Notes: generated by a model not told the origin, from the sequence alone. 43,317 bases of DNA from an uncultured Bacteroidales bacterium (GCA_902774995.1 CACYKR010000006.1:1-43317); one strand, 5' to 3'; counted from the stretch's first letter, positions 7,869-16,632 are shown. Numbers and translations are program-made.

Positions 7869-8880
7869 CTTCTTTAAGCGTAGCGGTCTTCAACAGGTAC
7901 TCCGCTATCTGCACGGCGTTGAGGGCGGCGCCTTTGCGTATCTGGTCGCTTACGCACCAGAAACTCAGGCCGTTTTCATCCGTCAGATCCTTGCGCACAC
8001 GGCCGACGAACACCTCGTCTCTGCCGCTCAGGAACAGCGGCATGGGGTAGATTTTCTTCTCCGGCTCGTCCATCAGGACGCATCCCGGTGCGTTGGAGAA
8101 AGCCTCTTTTGCCTCTGCGGCACTGACAGGCCGCTCCGTCTCTATCCACACGCTCTCGCTATGGGCTCTGAGGGACGGCACACGTACGCAGGTGGCGCTG
8201 ACTTGTATATCCGAGTGCATGATTTTCCGCGTCTCGTGGTACATCTTCAGTTCCTCTTTGGTATAACCGTTCTCGGTGAAGACATCCACATGCGGGATGA
8301 GGTTGTAGGCCAGCTGGTAGGCGAATTTCTCTACCGTAGGCGCTTCGCCCGCCACGATCTGGCGGTATTGGTTTTCTAACTCTTTCATCGCCTGCGCTCC
8401 TGCGCCCGAAGCCGCCTGATAGGTGGCTACATGTACGCGTTTGATATGCGTCAGACGCTCGATGGCCTGCAACGCTACGACCATCTGGATGGTGGTGCAG
8501 TTGGGGTTGGCGATGATGTTACGCGGACGGACTAACGCATCCGCCGCATTGACCTCCGGTACAACCAGAGGCACGTCCTCCTCCATGCGGAAGGCGGAGG
8601 AGTTGTCAATCATGATGGTGCCGAAACGGGTGATGTCTTCCGCATACGTGCGTGACACGCCTGCGCCCGCAGACACAAAAGCAATATCGACGCCTCTGAA
8701 AGCGTCGTCGTGTTGCAGCAACTGAACGGTCAGTTCTTTGCCGCGGAAGGTATATGTCCGTCCGACACTGCGTTCCGACCCGAACAGCCGCAACTCAGAA
8801 CACGGGAACCGCCGCTGTTCCAAGACAGCCAGCAGTTCCTGTCCGACGGCGCCGGAAGCGCCTACAATAGCTATGACCAT
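7855..8880 (-). CDS. asd: aspartate-semialdehyde dehydrogenase
   Basis: A 341-residue enzyme that reduces aspartyl phosphate to aspartate semialdehyde with NADPH, on the route to lysine, diaminopimelate, threonine and methionine. GASGAVGQE (residues 7-15) binds NADP; NPNCTT near 128-133 carries the active-site cysteine; [13 protein letters not shown] near 235-247 includes the catalytic histidine region. Length is normal. The last residues (EESRK) come from a repetitive spacer. It starts two bases after the winged-helix gene stop. Confidence 0.93.
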   Translation of the reverse strand: MVIAIVGASGAVGQELLAVLEQRRFPCSELRLFGSERSVGRTYTFRGKELTVQLLQHDDAFRGVDIAFVSAGAGVSRTYAEDITRFGTIMIDNSSAFRMEEDVPLVVPEVNAADALVRPRNIIANPNCTTIQMVVALQAIERLTHIKRVHVATYQAASGAGAQAMKELENQYRQIVAGEAPTVEKFAYQLAYNLIPHVDVFTENGYTKEELKMYHETRKIMHSDIQVSATCVRVPSLRAHSESVWIETERPVSAAEAKEAFSNAPGCVLMDEPEKKIYPMPLFLSGRDEVFVGRVRKDLTDENGLSFWCVSDQIRKGAALNAVQIAEYLLKTATLKEESRK

Positions 8881-8882
8881 GG

Positions 8883-9077
8883 TTATGCCAAAGCGATAAC
8901 CGGTTCAGCTTCCGTCTCCGTGAAGGTGATTTTGCCCTCACGTGCCAACCAACCCAGGGCCAGATAAAGCTCCTCGTTTTTCAGCTTGGTGGCTTTCTTC
9001 AGTGCTTTCAGTCCTTGTGCACCGTTCTGCAGAGCGCCCCAGATGAGGCCTGCGTTTTCTCCGATTTTTGTAATCAT
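8883..9077 (-). CDS. winged-helix DNA-binding-like protein (DUF2582 type)
   Basis: A 64-residue protein, [16 protein letters not shown] then [30 protein letters not shown], which matches the small stand-alone winged-helix family common in Bacteroidales. The fold would allow DNA binding but no target is known. It sits between fabF and asd on the same strand. Confidence 0.75.
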   Translation of the reverse strand: MITKIGENAGLIWGALQNGAQGLKALKKATKLKNEELYLALGWLAREGKITFTETEAEPVIALA

Positions 9078-9103
9078 AACACCTTGAATTTTTAAATAAA
9101 AAG

Positions 9104-9118
9104 ACTAATATAATTAGT
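9104..9118 (-). terminator. weak AT-rich hairpin after fabF
   Basis: A perfect 6-bp inverted repeat ACTAAT/ATTAGT with a three-base loop is followed on the minus strand by CTTTTTATTT. Its stem is A+T rich, so termination would be partial; the winged-helix gene starts 27 bases later. Confidence 0.3.
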
Positions 9119-9172
9119 GGTACATGTACTTTGTTCCTTCGTACATCGTACTTCGTCCCTTCGTACTTTAAC
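9119..9172. repeat. spacer of GTAC/TTCGTAC-type short repeats
   Basis: The plus strand repeats variants of TTCGTACTTTGTCCC four times between fabF and the winged-helix gene. A related stretch forms the 3' end of the OstA-like gene near 32,908-32,945. Confidence 0.6.
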
Positions 9173-10432
9173 TTATTCCTCCCATTTCTTGAAGATCAGG
9201 CACGCGTTGTGTCCTCCGAAACCGAAGGTGTTGCTTAGTGCGTACTTGATATCGCGTTTCTGGGCTTTGTCGAATGTGAAGTTGATACGGTAGTCGATCT
9301 CTTCATCCGCGTCCTCGGGGTCATGGTTGATGGTAGGCGGGATGATCCCGTCTTTGAGGGCCATGATACATGCCAGAGCCTCTACGGCACCGGTAGCACC
9401 GATAAGGTGTCCGGTCATGGACTTGGTGGAGTCGAGGTTCATCTCATATACATGCTCGCCGAAGACCCGCTGGATGGCTTTTACCTCCGTCACGTCTCCT
9501 AAGGGCGTGGAGGTGCCGTGGGTGTTGATGAAATCAATAGCCTCCGGTTGCAATCCGGCATCTTTGAGTGCCAGCCGCATCACGCGCTCTGCACCCTTGC
9601 CCTCCGGATCGGGGGCGGTCATGTGGTACGCGTCGGATGTCATCCCTTCGCCTACTATCTCGGCGTAAATCTTCGCGCCGCGCGCTTTCGCATGCTCGTA
9701 TTCCTCCATGATGATACACGCGGCCCCTTCGCCCAGTACAAAACCGTCACGGCTCTTGGAGAACGGCCGGCTGGCGGTCGCAGGCGAGTCGTTACGCGTA
9801 GAGAGGGCGTGGAGGGAGTTGAAACCGCCGATACCCGTATAGGTGATATCCGCGTCGGCTCCTCCGGTCAGCAGCACGTCGGCATGTCCCAAACGGATCT
9901 GGTCGAATGCCGAACCTACGGCGTGGGACGACGAGGAGCAGGCGGTGCTGACCGAGAAACTCGGACCGCCCAACCCGAAACGGATGGATATCTGACCCGC
10001 CGCAATGGACGGGATGGCTTTCGGAATCATGAACGGGTTGAAACGCGGTACGCCGTCGCCTTTGGCGAAGTCGATGATCTCCTCCTCGGTGGAGTGCAGG
10101 CCGCCCATGCCGCTGCCCCAGATGACTCCTACGCGGCTGCGGTCCTCTTTCTCCAGGTCCAGACCGCTGTCGCGCAGTGCCTCATCGGCTACGCAGACAG
10201 AGAACTGGGAGTAACGGTCCATTTTCCGTGCCTCTTTGCGGTCTATCACGACAGTGGGGTCAAAGCCCTTTACCTCTCCGGCAAACTGTGTCTTGAACAG
10301 GCTGGCGTCAAAAGCGGTGATAGGCGCAATGCCGTTCTTGCCGCTGATCAGCGCCTGCCAGGTCTCCGGGGCGGAATTACCTACCGGTGTGAGGGCTCCA
10401 AGACCCGTAATTACAACTCGTCTTAATTCCAT
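9173..10432 (-). CDS. fabF: beta-ketoacyl-ACP synthase II
   Basis: A 419-residue condensing enzyme of fatty acid elongation. The start at 10432 (MELRRVVITGLGALTPVG) matches the family; nine upstream codons of open frame do not. The catalytic triad is visible: Cys in VSTACSSSSHA near 163, His in NTHGTSTPLGD near 304, His in SMTGHLIGATGA near 341, plus the C-terminal NTFGFGGHN loop near 400. It lies 76 bases after acpP, the usual acpP-fabF pair, and elongates acyl chains carried by that protein. Confidence 0.95.
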   Translation of the reverse strand: MELRRVVITGLGALTPVGNSAPETWQALISGKNGIAPITAFDASLFKTQFAGEVKGFDPTVVIDRKEARKMDRYSQFSVCVADEALRDSGLDLEKEDRSRVGVIWGSGMGGLHSTEEEIIDFAKGDGVPRFNPFMIPKAIPSIAAGQISIRFGLGGPSFSVSTACSSSSHAVGSAFDQIRLGHADVLLTGGADADITYTGIGGFNSLHALSTRNDSPATASRPFSKSRDGFVLGEGAACIIMEEYEHAKARGAKIYAEIVGEGMTSDAYHMTAPDPEGKGAERVMRLALKDAGLQPEAIDFINTHGTSTPLGDVTEVKAIQRVFGEHVYEMNLDSTKSMTGHLIGATGAVEALACIMALKDGIIPPTINHDPEDADEEIDYRINFTFDKAQKRDIKYALSNTFGFGGHNACLIFKKWEE

Positions 10433-10508
10433 AAACAGTGATTCGTATAAATATAGCATACGAGTTTACAGGATGCCCGTAAACTCGTATTCCTTGTGCG
10501 GATACAGA

Positions 10509-10745
10509 TTACTTCGTAGCGTTCTCGACGTACGCGATAGCGTCGCCTACCGTAGCGATCTTCTGGGTGTCCTCATCCGGAATAGAGATACCGAACTCCT
10601 TCTCAAACTCCATGATCATCTCTACAGTGTCCAGCGAATCAGCGCCAAGATCGGTTTGGAAATTAGCGTCATTGGTTACCTGAGACTCCTCTACTCCAAG
10701 CTTATCAACGATGATCGCTTTTACTTTTGCTTCAATTTCTGCCAT
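10509..10745 (-). CDS. acpP: acyl carrier protein
   Basis: A 78-residue acidic protein with the phosphopantetheine attachment site [11 protein letters not shown] (serine near residue 37) and helices typical of AcpP ([10 protein letters not shown] at the start, [16 protein letters not shown] at the end). It carries growing acyl chains for fatty acid synthesis. It is the first gene after a strong Bacteroidetes promoter (10832-10863) and is followed by fabF. Confidence 0.96.
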   Translation of the reverse strand: MAEIEAKVKAIIVDKLGVEESQVTNDANFQTDLGADSLDTVEMIMEFEKEFGISIPDEDTQKIATVGDAIAYVENATK

Positions 10746-10831
10746 AATACTAAAAGGTTTTAGTGATTAAATATGTGTGTTTTTATTAAGATTCGTAATG
10801 TTCTATTGCCGCATATTTCGGAAATAGGCCA

Positions 10832-10863
10832 CAAAATTACTGCTTTTTTCTGATATATGCAAA
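10832..10863 (-). promoter_or_regulatory. Bacteroidetes promoter of the acpP operon
   Basis: On the minus strand TTTG (10863-10860), 20 bases, then TAATTTTG (10839-10832), matching the -33 TTTG / -7 TAnnTTTG consensus. The expected start site leaves a leader of about 80 bases before acpP. Confidence 0.75.
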
Positions 10864-10872
10864 TTTTTTGGA

Positions 10873-11697
10873 TTATTTTTCGATTTTGTTATCTAAAAAT
10901 AACACAATCTTACCTAAATAGGACCCGCTTTTGCTCATTTGGACTACGGGTATGCTGTCCCTGTCAAGGTCTGCTACCCGCAGGTCGTCGTACAACTTAT
11001 GGGTATGTCCGCCTACGATCACGTCAATGCCGCGGGTGGTCTCCGCCAACCGTGTGTCGCATGCGTCCTCCGGCGCTTTGCCGCAGGTGCCCATATGGCT
11101 GAGACAGATCACGATGTCGCATCCCTGTGCCCGCAAGGTGTCTGTCGCTGCCTGTGCCGCGGGGTAGGGGTCCGTGTACCCGGCGGGAAGGAAATTCTTG
11201 TCCGCTATCAGCCCCTTCGGGTTGCATCCCAGGCCGAAGATACCGATCTTCAGGCCGCCTTTGTGCAGAATCACCCACGGTTTGACCAGTCCCTCCAAGG
11301 CGGTGCCGGAGAAATCGTAGTTGGCGCAGACAACCGGGAATTGCGCTTCGCGAAGGATGACGGCGAGGGTGTCGAGCCCGTTGTCGAACTCATGGTTGCC
11401 GAGCGTAGCGGCGTCGTAACCCATCTTGTTCATTGCGTCTATCTCCACGCGGCCGTGGTAGAGGTTGAAATACGGTGTGCCCTGACAGAAATCACCTGCA
11501 TCCAGTAGCAGCAGGTTCTTGTCCGCCTTGCGCTCCTGCGCAATGAGACCCATCCGCCGCGCATAGCCGCCTGTACCGTTCGAACGCGGTTCGACCTGCG
11601 AATGGGTGTCGTTGGTATGCAGGATCGTCAGATGGTCGGCCTGCGGCGTGCAGGCTGCGAGACAAAGAATAAAGAATAAAGAATAATGAATTTTCAT
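10873..11697 (-). CDS. lipoprotein metallophosphatase, 5'-nucleotidase N-terminal domain
   Basis: 274 residues from the ATG at 11697; a TTG four codons earlier is less likely. A lipoprotein signal (LFFILCLAAC) precedes the catalytic metallophosphoesterase domain: ILHTNDTHSQ near 30-39, DAGDFCQGTPY near 70, GNHEFDNG near 102, VICLSHMG near 201, and GGHTHKLY near 235. The substrate-binding 5'_nucleotid_C domain is missing from this chain. A separate lipoprotein with only that domain is encoded at 40788-41534, about 29 kb away, so the two could form one enzyme. It follows mutL, separated by a palindromic repeat. Confidence 0.85.
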   Translation of the reverse strand: MKIHYSLFFILCLAACTPQADHLTILHTNDTHSQVEPRSNGTGGYARRMGLIAQERKADKNLLLLDAGDFCQGTPYFNLYHGRVEIDAMNKMGYDAATLGNHEFDNGLDTLAVILREAQFPVVCANYDFSGTALEGLVKPWVILHKGGLKIGIFGLGCNPKGLIADKNFLPAGYTDPYPAAQAATDTLRAQGCDIVICLSHMGTCGKAPEDACDTRLAETTRGIDVIVGGHTHKLYDDLRVADLDRDSIPVVQMSKSGSYLGKIVLFLDNKIEK

Positions 11698-11710
11698 ACT
11701 ACATATCAAA

Positions 11711-11748
11711 TTTCCTTCTCCCCCTTTGAGAGGGGGCGGGGGGTGTCC
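11711..11748. repeat. palindromic C/G-rich repeat between mutL and the phosphatase gene
   Basis: The plus strand reads CTCCCCCTTTGAGAGGGGG followed by a CGGGGGGTGTC tail. Nearly the same sequence lies in frame inside the SDR gene at 39282-39322, with relatives at 15577-15700, 25436-25479 and 40500-40548. Confidence 0.65.
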
Positions 11749-13506
11749 TCAAACCTCAAACCTCTTCCTCAGCTCGTCGTTGCCTATCACCGAGACGATC
11801 GTCTTGCCGTCCGGCGTGCGGGTGTATTGGGGGAGTTGTGTGAGACGCGAGACGAGGTCCTGCCGCTCGTCCTCGGTAAGCGTCTTGCCAGTAGGTATGG
11901 CGGCGCTCTCCGCCAGCGAGAGAGCAATCTGTTCGCGCCACTCCTGCTGCGTGTTCGCGTCCCGCTCCTTGACCCGGAGCAGAATCTCCTGCACTACCGG
12001 TACGGCACTGCGGTCGGCAATCTGCGCCGGTACGCCCTGGATGGAATAGCTGTCAGGGCTCAGCTGTTCGATATCAAACCCGATAGTCTGCAAATCAGGC
12101 AGGATAGTGCCCATCAGCGCCATCTCGTCGCGCGGCAGAGCCAGCACTTCGGGGAAAAGGAGCTGCTGCATGGCTCCCCGGGTGTGCGTCAGCTGGTCCA
12201 TGAACCGGGCATAGAGCACCGCCATATGGGCGCGGTGCTGATGGATGAGCAGCAGCCCGTCCGTCCGGGGAGTTATCAGGTACCGCCCGTCATACTGCCA
12301 TACCGGACCGGTAAGCGTCTCCTCCGGCTCAGGCAGATTCTCATACAGCCCTTCCCAGCCTGTCGGTGCCTTGTCGGGATAGACGGTATTGCGCGTATGG
12401 AAGGGGTTGTAATGCGGGTCAACGGTGACTTGCGGACGGCTCACCGGACGGTCGCTTGGCGCAGGTATGTCAATAGCCCCCGCTGTGTCAAAATCAATCT
12501 GCGGCGCAAGGGTGAACTTACCCAGCGCCTCCCGTACGGAAGCCATCAGGATCTGGAAAATGGCCTGCTCGTCGGCGAACTTGATCTCCGTCTTCGTCGG
12601 ATGGATATTCACGTCGATGGACTCCGGGGAGATGTTGAAATAGATGAAGAACGACGGCTGGTAGTCGTTTGCCAGCATACCCGAATACGCCGTCTGCACG
12701 GCTTTCAGGAAATAGGGGTGGCGCATGTACCGCCCGTTGACGAAGAAATACTGCTCCGCCTTGCGGGTAGCCGCTTCAGGCTTGACTACGAATCCGGAGA
12801 CGGACACCAGCTCCGTGTCGGTCTTGATCTCCACGAACGACGAGGTGTAGGCGTTCCGCTTGGGGTTGCCGAAGACCGCCTCGATACGCTGTTTCTCCGT
12901 GCCGGCTGGCAGTTCGTGCAGGATCTCGTCGTTGTGGACGAAAGTGAACGCCACCTTCGGATAGACCAGTACGATGTGATAGAATTCTGTCAGCAGGTTG
13001 CGTAGCTCCGTCTGGTCGGTCTTGAGGAATTTCCGCCGGACGGGTACGTTGAAGAAGAGGTTGGATACTTTGATGTTCGTTCCTACGGGGCAGGAGCATA
13101 CCTCCTGGCGGATGAACTCCGAGCCGTGTATCTCTAACAGCGTACCTGTCTCGTCCTCCGCCCGCCGGGTGGTCATCTCTACCTGCGCTACGGCGCAGAT
13201 GGACGGCAACGCCTCTCCGCGGAAACCCATCGTACGGAGCGAGAACAGATCCTGCGCCTCGCGGATCTTGCTGGTGGCGTGGCGTTCGAACGCCAGACGG
13301 GCGTCCATCTCGCTCATGCCTATCCCGTCATCAATCACCTGCAGCAGCGTCCGCCCTGCGTCACGGACAATCACCCGGACATGCGTCGCTTGCGCGTCCA
13401 GGCTGTTCTCCACGAGCTCTTTCAGACACGACGCCGGGCGTTGTATGACTTCCCCCGCCGCGATCTGGTTCGCTACGCTGTCCGGTAACAGATGAATGAT
13501 ATCCAC
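11749..13506 (-). CDS. mutL: DNA mismatch repair protein MutL
   Basis: A 585-residue GHKL ATPase and dimerisation protein that links MutS recognition to strand removal. ATP-site motifs are present: KELVENSLDA near 29-38, DDGIGMS near 59-65, RHATSKI near 75-81, and TMGFRGEALPSI near 92-103. The central part is variable (DRPVSRPQVT). In the C-terminal domain the segment LLLIHQHRAHMAVLYARF stands where endonuclease-type MutL has DQHA(x2)E(x4)E; the acidic residues are missing, and no CPHGRP zinc motif is seen near the end (TRTPDGKTIV). The protein is therefore predicted not to nick DNA itself. Identity is secure. Confidence 0.95.
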   Translation of the reverse strand: MDIIHLLPDSVANQIAAGEVIQRPASCLKELVENSLDAQATHVRVIVRDAGRTLLQVIDDGIGMSEMDARLAFERHATSKIREAQDLFSLRTMGFRGEALPSICAVAQVEMTTRRAEDETGTLLEIHGSEFIRQEVCSCPVGTNIKVSNLFFNVPVRRKFLKTDQTELRNLLTEFYHIVLVYPKVAFTFVHNDEILHELPAGTEKQRIEAVFGNPKRNAYTSSFVEIKTDTELVSVSGFVVKPEAATRKAEQYFFVNGRYMRHPYFLKAVQTAYSGMLANDYQPSFFIYFNISPESIDVNIHPTKTEIKFADEQAIFQILMASVREALGKFTLAPQIDFDTAGAIDIPAPSDRPVSRPQVTVDPHYNPFHTRNTVYPDKAPTGWEGLYENLPEPEETLTGPVWQYDGRYLITPRTDGLLLIHQHRAHMAVLYARFMDQLTHTRGAMQQLLFPEVLALPRDEMALMGTILPDLQTIGFDIEQLSPDSYSIQGVPAQIADRSAVPVVQEILLRVKERDANTQQEWREQIALSLAESAAIPTGKTLTEDERQDLVSRLTQLPQYTRTPDGKTIVSVIGNDELRKRFEV

Positions 13507-13512
13507 TCCTTA

Positions 13513-13749
13513 TTATATTAATATATAGAACGTGAAGACGAGCAATCCTAACAGCACGATCCAGAACAGCAGCCGCGACTCTTTCTTCTTGCGCAGCTCG
13601 GTCATGTTCTTCTCGTGCTCTTCTCTGAAAGCCCCGCGACGAAGACGCGCAAGTCTTTTATCCTTGCGCGCCTCCTTATCCTCGTCGTAATAAATGGGGC
13701 GATAGTCCCACTCACGGGGTTTGTTTACTTTCGGGAACAGAACCGACAT
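13513..13749 (-). CDS. small single-pass membrane protein, conserved in Bacteroidales
   Basis: 78 residues: an N-terminal basic/aromatic cytosolic part (FPKVNKPREWDYRPIYYD), a long charged helix rich in Lys, Arg and Glu (about 24-58), and one C-terminal membrane helix (LFWIVLLGLLVFTFYILI). The tail-anchored layout suggests a scaffold at the inner membrane, but function is unknown. Its start shares one base with the stop of the upstream lipoprotein gene and it ends seven bases before mutL, so it is part of that operon. Confidence 0.75.
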   Translation of the reverse strand: MSVLFPKVNKPREWDYRPIYYDEDKEARKDKRLARLRRGAFREEHEKNMTELRKKKESRLLFWIVLLGLLVFTFYILI

Positions 13750-15434
13750 TACTTAACGATAACTTGGAACTCGGCCTCCTCAGCGAACTTGGCGAACTCG
13801 ATATCGTCTTTAGCGCGCTCTTTGAGGGCTGCGTCCTTGGCTACGGCTGCTTTCAGGTTCTCGTAAACGGCAGCTTTGTCATTGGTGCGTGCGCCTACGA
13901 TAGCTTTCAGATAAGCGGTGGTAGCATTCGGCTCTTTTACGTTGTTGAGGGTCTGACGGGCAGCAGCGTAGTCCTCGTTGAGGATCTGCTGAACGGCAGC
14001 GTTGTTAGAAGCGGTGTTGCCGTAAGCCTTCTTGGCGGCAGCGTAGTCACCCTTCTTGGTGTAGAGCGTACCGAGAGCGGCATTGAGGTTGGCCTTCGTG
14101 CCCGCAGCTTTGCCCAGGTACTCCTCGGCTTTGGCGAGGTCGTTGTCAGCCATAGCGGCCAGACCGGCGTTGTAGTTCACGTCCGGATCGTTCGGCTGGA
14201 TCTCCAGAGCCTTGGCGTAGCAGCGGCGTGCCTCGGCAATGTTACCCTCTGCGAAATAGAGCTCGCCCATACCGTTGTAAGCGCGGTAGTCGTTGTACAG
14301 CTCGGCTGCCTTCTGGTAGATAGCCATCTGCTCTTTGGCGTCCTTGGTCAGCGTAGCAGCATACAGCAGCTCCTCTACGCTCAGCTGGGCAGCGTCGGTC
14401 TTGGCCAGTGCGGCAATCTCCTCGTCGCTCTTGCCGATCAGGTCGGTGGTGAGGATCAGACGGCTGCGGCGGAGTGCCGGCAGTACCTCGTCTGCGATGG
14501 TCTTATATACGGCGCTCAGGTTCTTGATCTGGGCCTCGCGCTCCTCGGGATCGCTGTACATGGAGAGTACGCGCAAAACGAGGTCCTTGTCCTGCATGTT
14601 GCTCTGCTCAACGGCTGCCTGGAATCCTGCCCAGTCCTCAGCGGTGATGTTAGCTTCTACCTCGTTGGTCACTTTGTTCTTCTTCAGGTCTTTCTTGAGG
14701 AAGTCCTGAGCGGCTTTCTGACGGTTCTTGGCCAGTTTCTCGTTCAGGTCCATGCCGCCGTCCGGGGAAGCGTAACCGCTGACCTCGATCTTGTTGATGG
14801 CTTTCTTCTCGTCTGCCTGAGCGTCCTTGATAGCAGCCTGCAGCGCTTTCATCTCCTCGCTCTTGGTCTCCGAGCTGCGGAGGGTTGCCTGCTGGATGAG
14901 GAACTTGATGTCAGCCTCGGTCATCTCCTGGATGATGCGCTGGAACTTGTCCGGTGTAGCTGCCAGTTTGTTGTCCTGAGCCTCTGCCAGCTCGTCGGTA
15001 ACGAGCACGCCGTCAGCTACTTTGATGTCCGGGATCTCGATTACTTTTTTGCCTACGCGGCCCTCGAAGCGCAGATACAGCTCCGACTTGCGCATCTCCG
15101 GCTCGTATTTGAACGAGCAGCTCTGGGTGTATTTGCCACCCTGCTTGTAGTTCACGGTCTTGCCGTTCTCTTTTGCCTTCTCGCCTACATAGGTCACAGG
15201 CTCGCCCAGCGCCTCCTTGCCTGCGTATTTCAGGACAGGAGTAACAACCAGCACGCCTTTCTTGGCAAATTTCTTTGCGGGGAAAGTACCGGTAATCTGA
15301 GCATCTACTTTGTCACCCACCTTCTGCAGCGGGTTCGGATTAACGGACAACTGGTCCGGATTCGGTAACGTCTTGTTACACGAAGCCAACAATGCTACGG
15401 CAGCAATGAGGCTAAAGAATAAACTTTTCTTCAT
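13749..15434 (-). CDS. TPR lipoprotein with OmpA-like region
   Basis: 561 residues. A lipoprotein signal (VALLASC) is followed by a beta-rich N-terminal part. A segment around 215-260 resembles OmpA C-terminal peptidoglycan-binding domains (INKIEVSGYASPDGGMDLNEKLAKNRQKAAQDFL). Several tetratricopeptide repeats follow at about 370-520 (AYNGMGELYFAEGNIAEARRCYAKALEIQPN in two parts). It probably sits in the outer membrane facing the periplasm and tethers peptidoglycan or scaffolds envelope proteins. Lys/Ala-rich composition and regular codon use suggest high expression, and a near-consensus promoter precedes it. It is the first gene of the unit leading to mutL. The exact partner is unknown. Confidence 0.8.
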   Translation of the reverse strand: MKKSLFFSLIAAVALLASCNKTLPNPDQLSVNPNPLQKVGDKVDAQITGTFPAKKFAKKGVLVVTPVLKYAGKEALGEPVTYVGEKAKENGKTVNYKQGGKYTQSCSFKYEPEMRKSELYLRFEGRVGKKVIEIPDIKVADGVLVTDELAEAQDNKLAATPDKFQRIIQEMTEADIKFLIQQATLRSSETKSEEMKALQAAIKDAQADEKKAINKIEVSGYASPDGGMDLNEKLAKNRQKAAQDFLKKDLKKNKVTNEVEANITAEDWAGFQAAVEQSNMQDKDLVLRVLSMYSDPEEREAQIKNLSAVYKTIADEVLPALRRSRLILTTDLIGKSDEEIAALAKTDAAQLSVEELLYAATLTKDAKEQMAIYQKAAELYNDYRAYNGMGELYFAEGNIAEARRCYAKALEIQPNDPDVNYNAGLAAMADNDLAKAEEYLGKAAGTKANLNAALGTLYTKKGDYAAAKKAYGNTASNNAAVQQILNEDYAAARQTLNNVKEPNATTAYLKAIVGARTNDKAAVYENLKAAVAKDAALKERAKDDIEFAKFAEEAEFQVIVK

Positions 15435-15489
15435 AGGTTAAAAATTGTTTATTTGTAAATGTTTGTTGTGTTAGCAAACTAATCGGCTG

Positions 15490-15521
15490 CAAAATTAGTA
15501 ATAATTTTTGACATACGCAAG
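15490..15521 (-). promoter_or_regulatory. Bacteroidetes promoter of the TPR lipoprotein operon
   Basis: On the minus strand CTTG (15521-15518), 20 bases, TAATTTTG (15497-15490). The leader to the ATG at 15434 is about 50 bases. Confidence 0.7.
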
Positions 15522-15565
15522 TATTTGCGACATTTTTTTATAAAATCGTGCATTATTACGCCAAT

Positions 15566-15725
15566 TCCCGCTCTTTAACCCCTTTAAAGGGGGAGAAGAA
15601 GTCGGTGCGGCCTCAATAACCCCACCCCTCATTTGTTCTACGACCGTCCACCGGACGCTCGATCGGGCAAAGCCCTTCACCCCACAAGGGGAGGAGAGAG
15701 GCGAAAGGATGAGCGGCGAAAGGCG
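15566..15725. repeat. cluster of C/G-rich palindromic repeat units
   Basis: The stretch contains ACCCCTTTAAAGGGGGAG (15577-15594), a CCCCACCCC word, and CACCCCACAAGGGGAGGAG (15676-15694). It lies between two genes and also forms the last codons of the gene at 15677-16348. Related units occur elsewhere in the window. Confidence 0.55.
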
Positions 15726-16348
15726 TTGGCGCGGCTGGGGAGGATGGGGATGAAGGAGAGGTCGGAAGCAAGGGAGGCTTCGGCGAGGTGATTTAGGTAT
15801 TCGGTGGTGATTTCTATGTTTACAGTCGGCTCTTGAGACTCCTGATTTTGAGCTCTTTGGGCTTCGGCTTGGAGCTGACGGTAGATACAGACATAGGTAT
15901 ATTGGTAGAAACGGGAATAGGGCTTGAGACCGGGGTCGGGCTTGGCTCCGCCTTTGACGACCGTATAATAATGGTGGAAGAAACGGAGCTTCCATTCGAG
16001 GGCTTCGATCGAGTGGTCATGCTCCAAGGCGTGGGCCAGGCGCTGGGCTTCCTTGATGAGGTTACGGTTAGCCACACAGGCCGCTGACCATTGTTTCGGG
16101 AAATGGTAGGTATAGAGTTCGAAGAGGCCGTCGCGGTAGCGGGAGTGACGTACGACGATGTGTTTACGGTACTTGCGTCCTTCCTTCTCCGAGTTCATGG
16201 CCCCCCAGAGGGCATTGATGCCTCCTATATCCATACGGAAGTAATGCACGCCCCTTTTGTGGGGAGTGGCGGTAGGCGGGAGTTGAACGAAAAAGGCGCC
16301 GACGGATTTCAAACCGTTAATAACGCGCGTTTTGAGGTGTTTAGGCAT
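15677..16348 (-). CDS. unrecognised protein, possibly conserved in Bacteroidales
   Basis: 223 residues, basic and rich in aromatic residues and histidine (HYFRMDIGGINALWG, RYRDGLFELYTYHFPKQW, LRFFHHYYTVVKGG). I do not recognise a domain. No signal peptide or membrane segment is visible. It has its own strong promoter (16510-16541) and a leader of about 155 bases with an 11-base periodic pattern. Codons around residues 25-34 (TATPHKRG) are written by a copy of the CCCCACAA-type repeat, and the C-terminal 20 or so residues run into another copy (FRLSPPLVG), so the native end may be shorter. The tight reading frame and promoter support a real gene. Confidence 0.6.
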   Translation of the reverse strand: MPKHLKTRVINGLKSVGAFFVQLPPTATPHKRGVHYFRMDIGGINALWGAMNSEKEGRKYRKHIVVRHSRYRDGLFELYTYHFPKQWSAACVANRNLIKEAQRLAHALEHDHSIEALEWKLRFFHHYYTVVKGGAKPDPGLKPYSRFYQYTYVCIYRQLQAEAQRAQNQESQEPTVNIEITTEYLNHLAEASLASDLSFIPILPSRANAFRRSSFRLSPPLVG

Positions 16349-16395
16349 ATGTTGTAAATAGTTGTAGGTGTGCGGTTTATAGGCTGTTTTAGTTT

Positions 16396-16439
16396 GACAA
16401 AGTCTAGGATTCGTCCGAGGCTGGTCTGAAGTTGGTCCT
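16396..16439 (-). promoter_or_regulatory. leader with degenerate 11-base repeats
   Basis: Read on the minus strand, four consecutive units resemble GGACCAACTTC: GGACCAACTTC, AGACCAGCCTC, GGACGAATCCT, AGACTTTGTC. They lie in the 5' leader of the gene at 15677-16348. A binding or structural role is possible but not shown. Confidence 0.35.
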
Positions 16440-16509
16440 ATGTTGGGCCGGGATGGAGGTGGTTTGGGGTGGTTTTAGGATAAATTGGGGATGTTTCTGA
16501 AATCGGGTA

Positions 16510-16541
16510 CAAAGATACAACAAAAAAACGGAATATGCAAA
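16510..16541 (-). promoter_or_regulatory. Bacteroidetes promoter of the gene at 15677-16348
   Basis: On the minus strand TTTG (16541-16538), exactly 20 bases, TATCTTTG (16517-16510). Both elements are consensus. Confidence 0.75.
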
Positions 16542-16584
16542 TTTTCGGGGCTTTGAAAGTGAAAAAAATGTAAAAGAAAGAGAA

Positions 16585-16615
16585 CAATAGCCGCGGCAAA
16601 CTGTCGCGGCTATTG
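16585..16615 (-). terminator. Rho-independent terminator after the PEGA gene
   Basis: A 14-bp stem (16585-16598 with 16602-16615, one G-U pair) is followed on the minus strand by a T-rich stretch. It lies 18 bases beyond the PEGA-gene stop and insulates the next promoter. Confidence 0.85.
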
Positions 16616-16632
16616 TAATGGTTCAGGAAAAT

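Noticed and set aside
6534..7877. Plus-strand open frame of 447 codons
   Set aside because: It is antisense to the U32 peptidase gene, whose motifs are clear; the plus frame shows no recognisable domain.
13764..15368. Plus-strand open frame of 534 codons
   Set aside because: It is antisense to the TPR lipoprotein gene; it arises from the codon bias of that gene, has no family match and no promoter.
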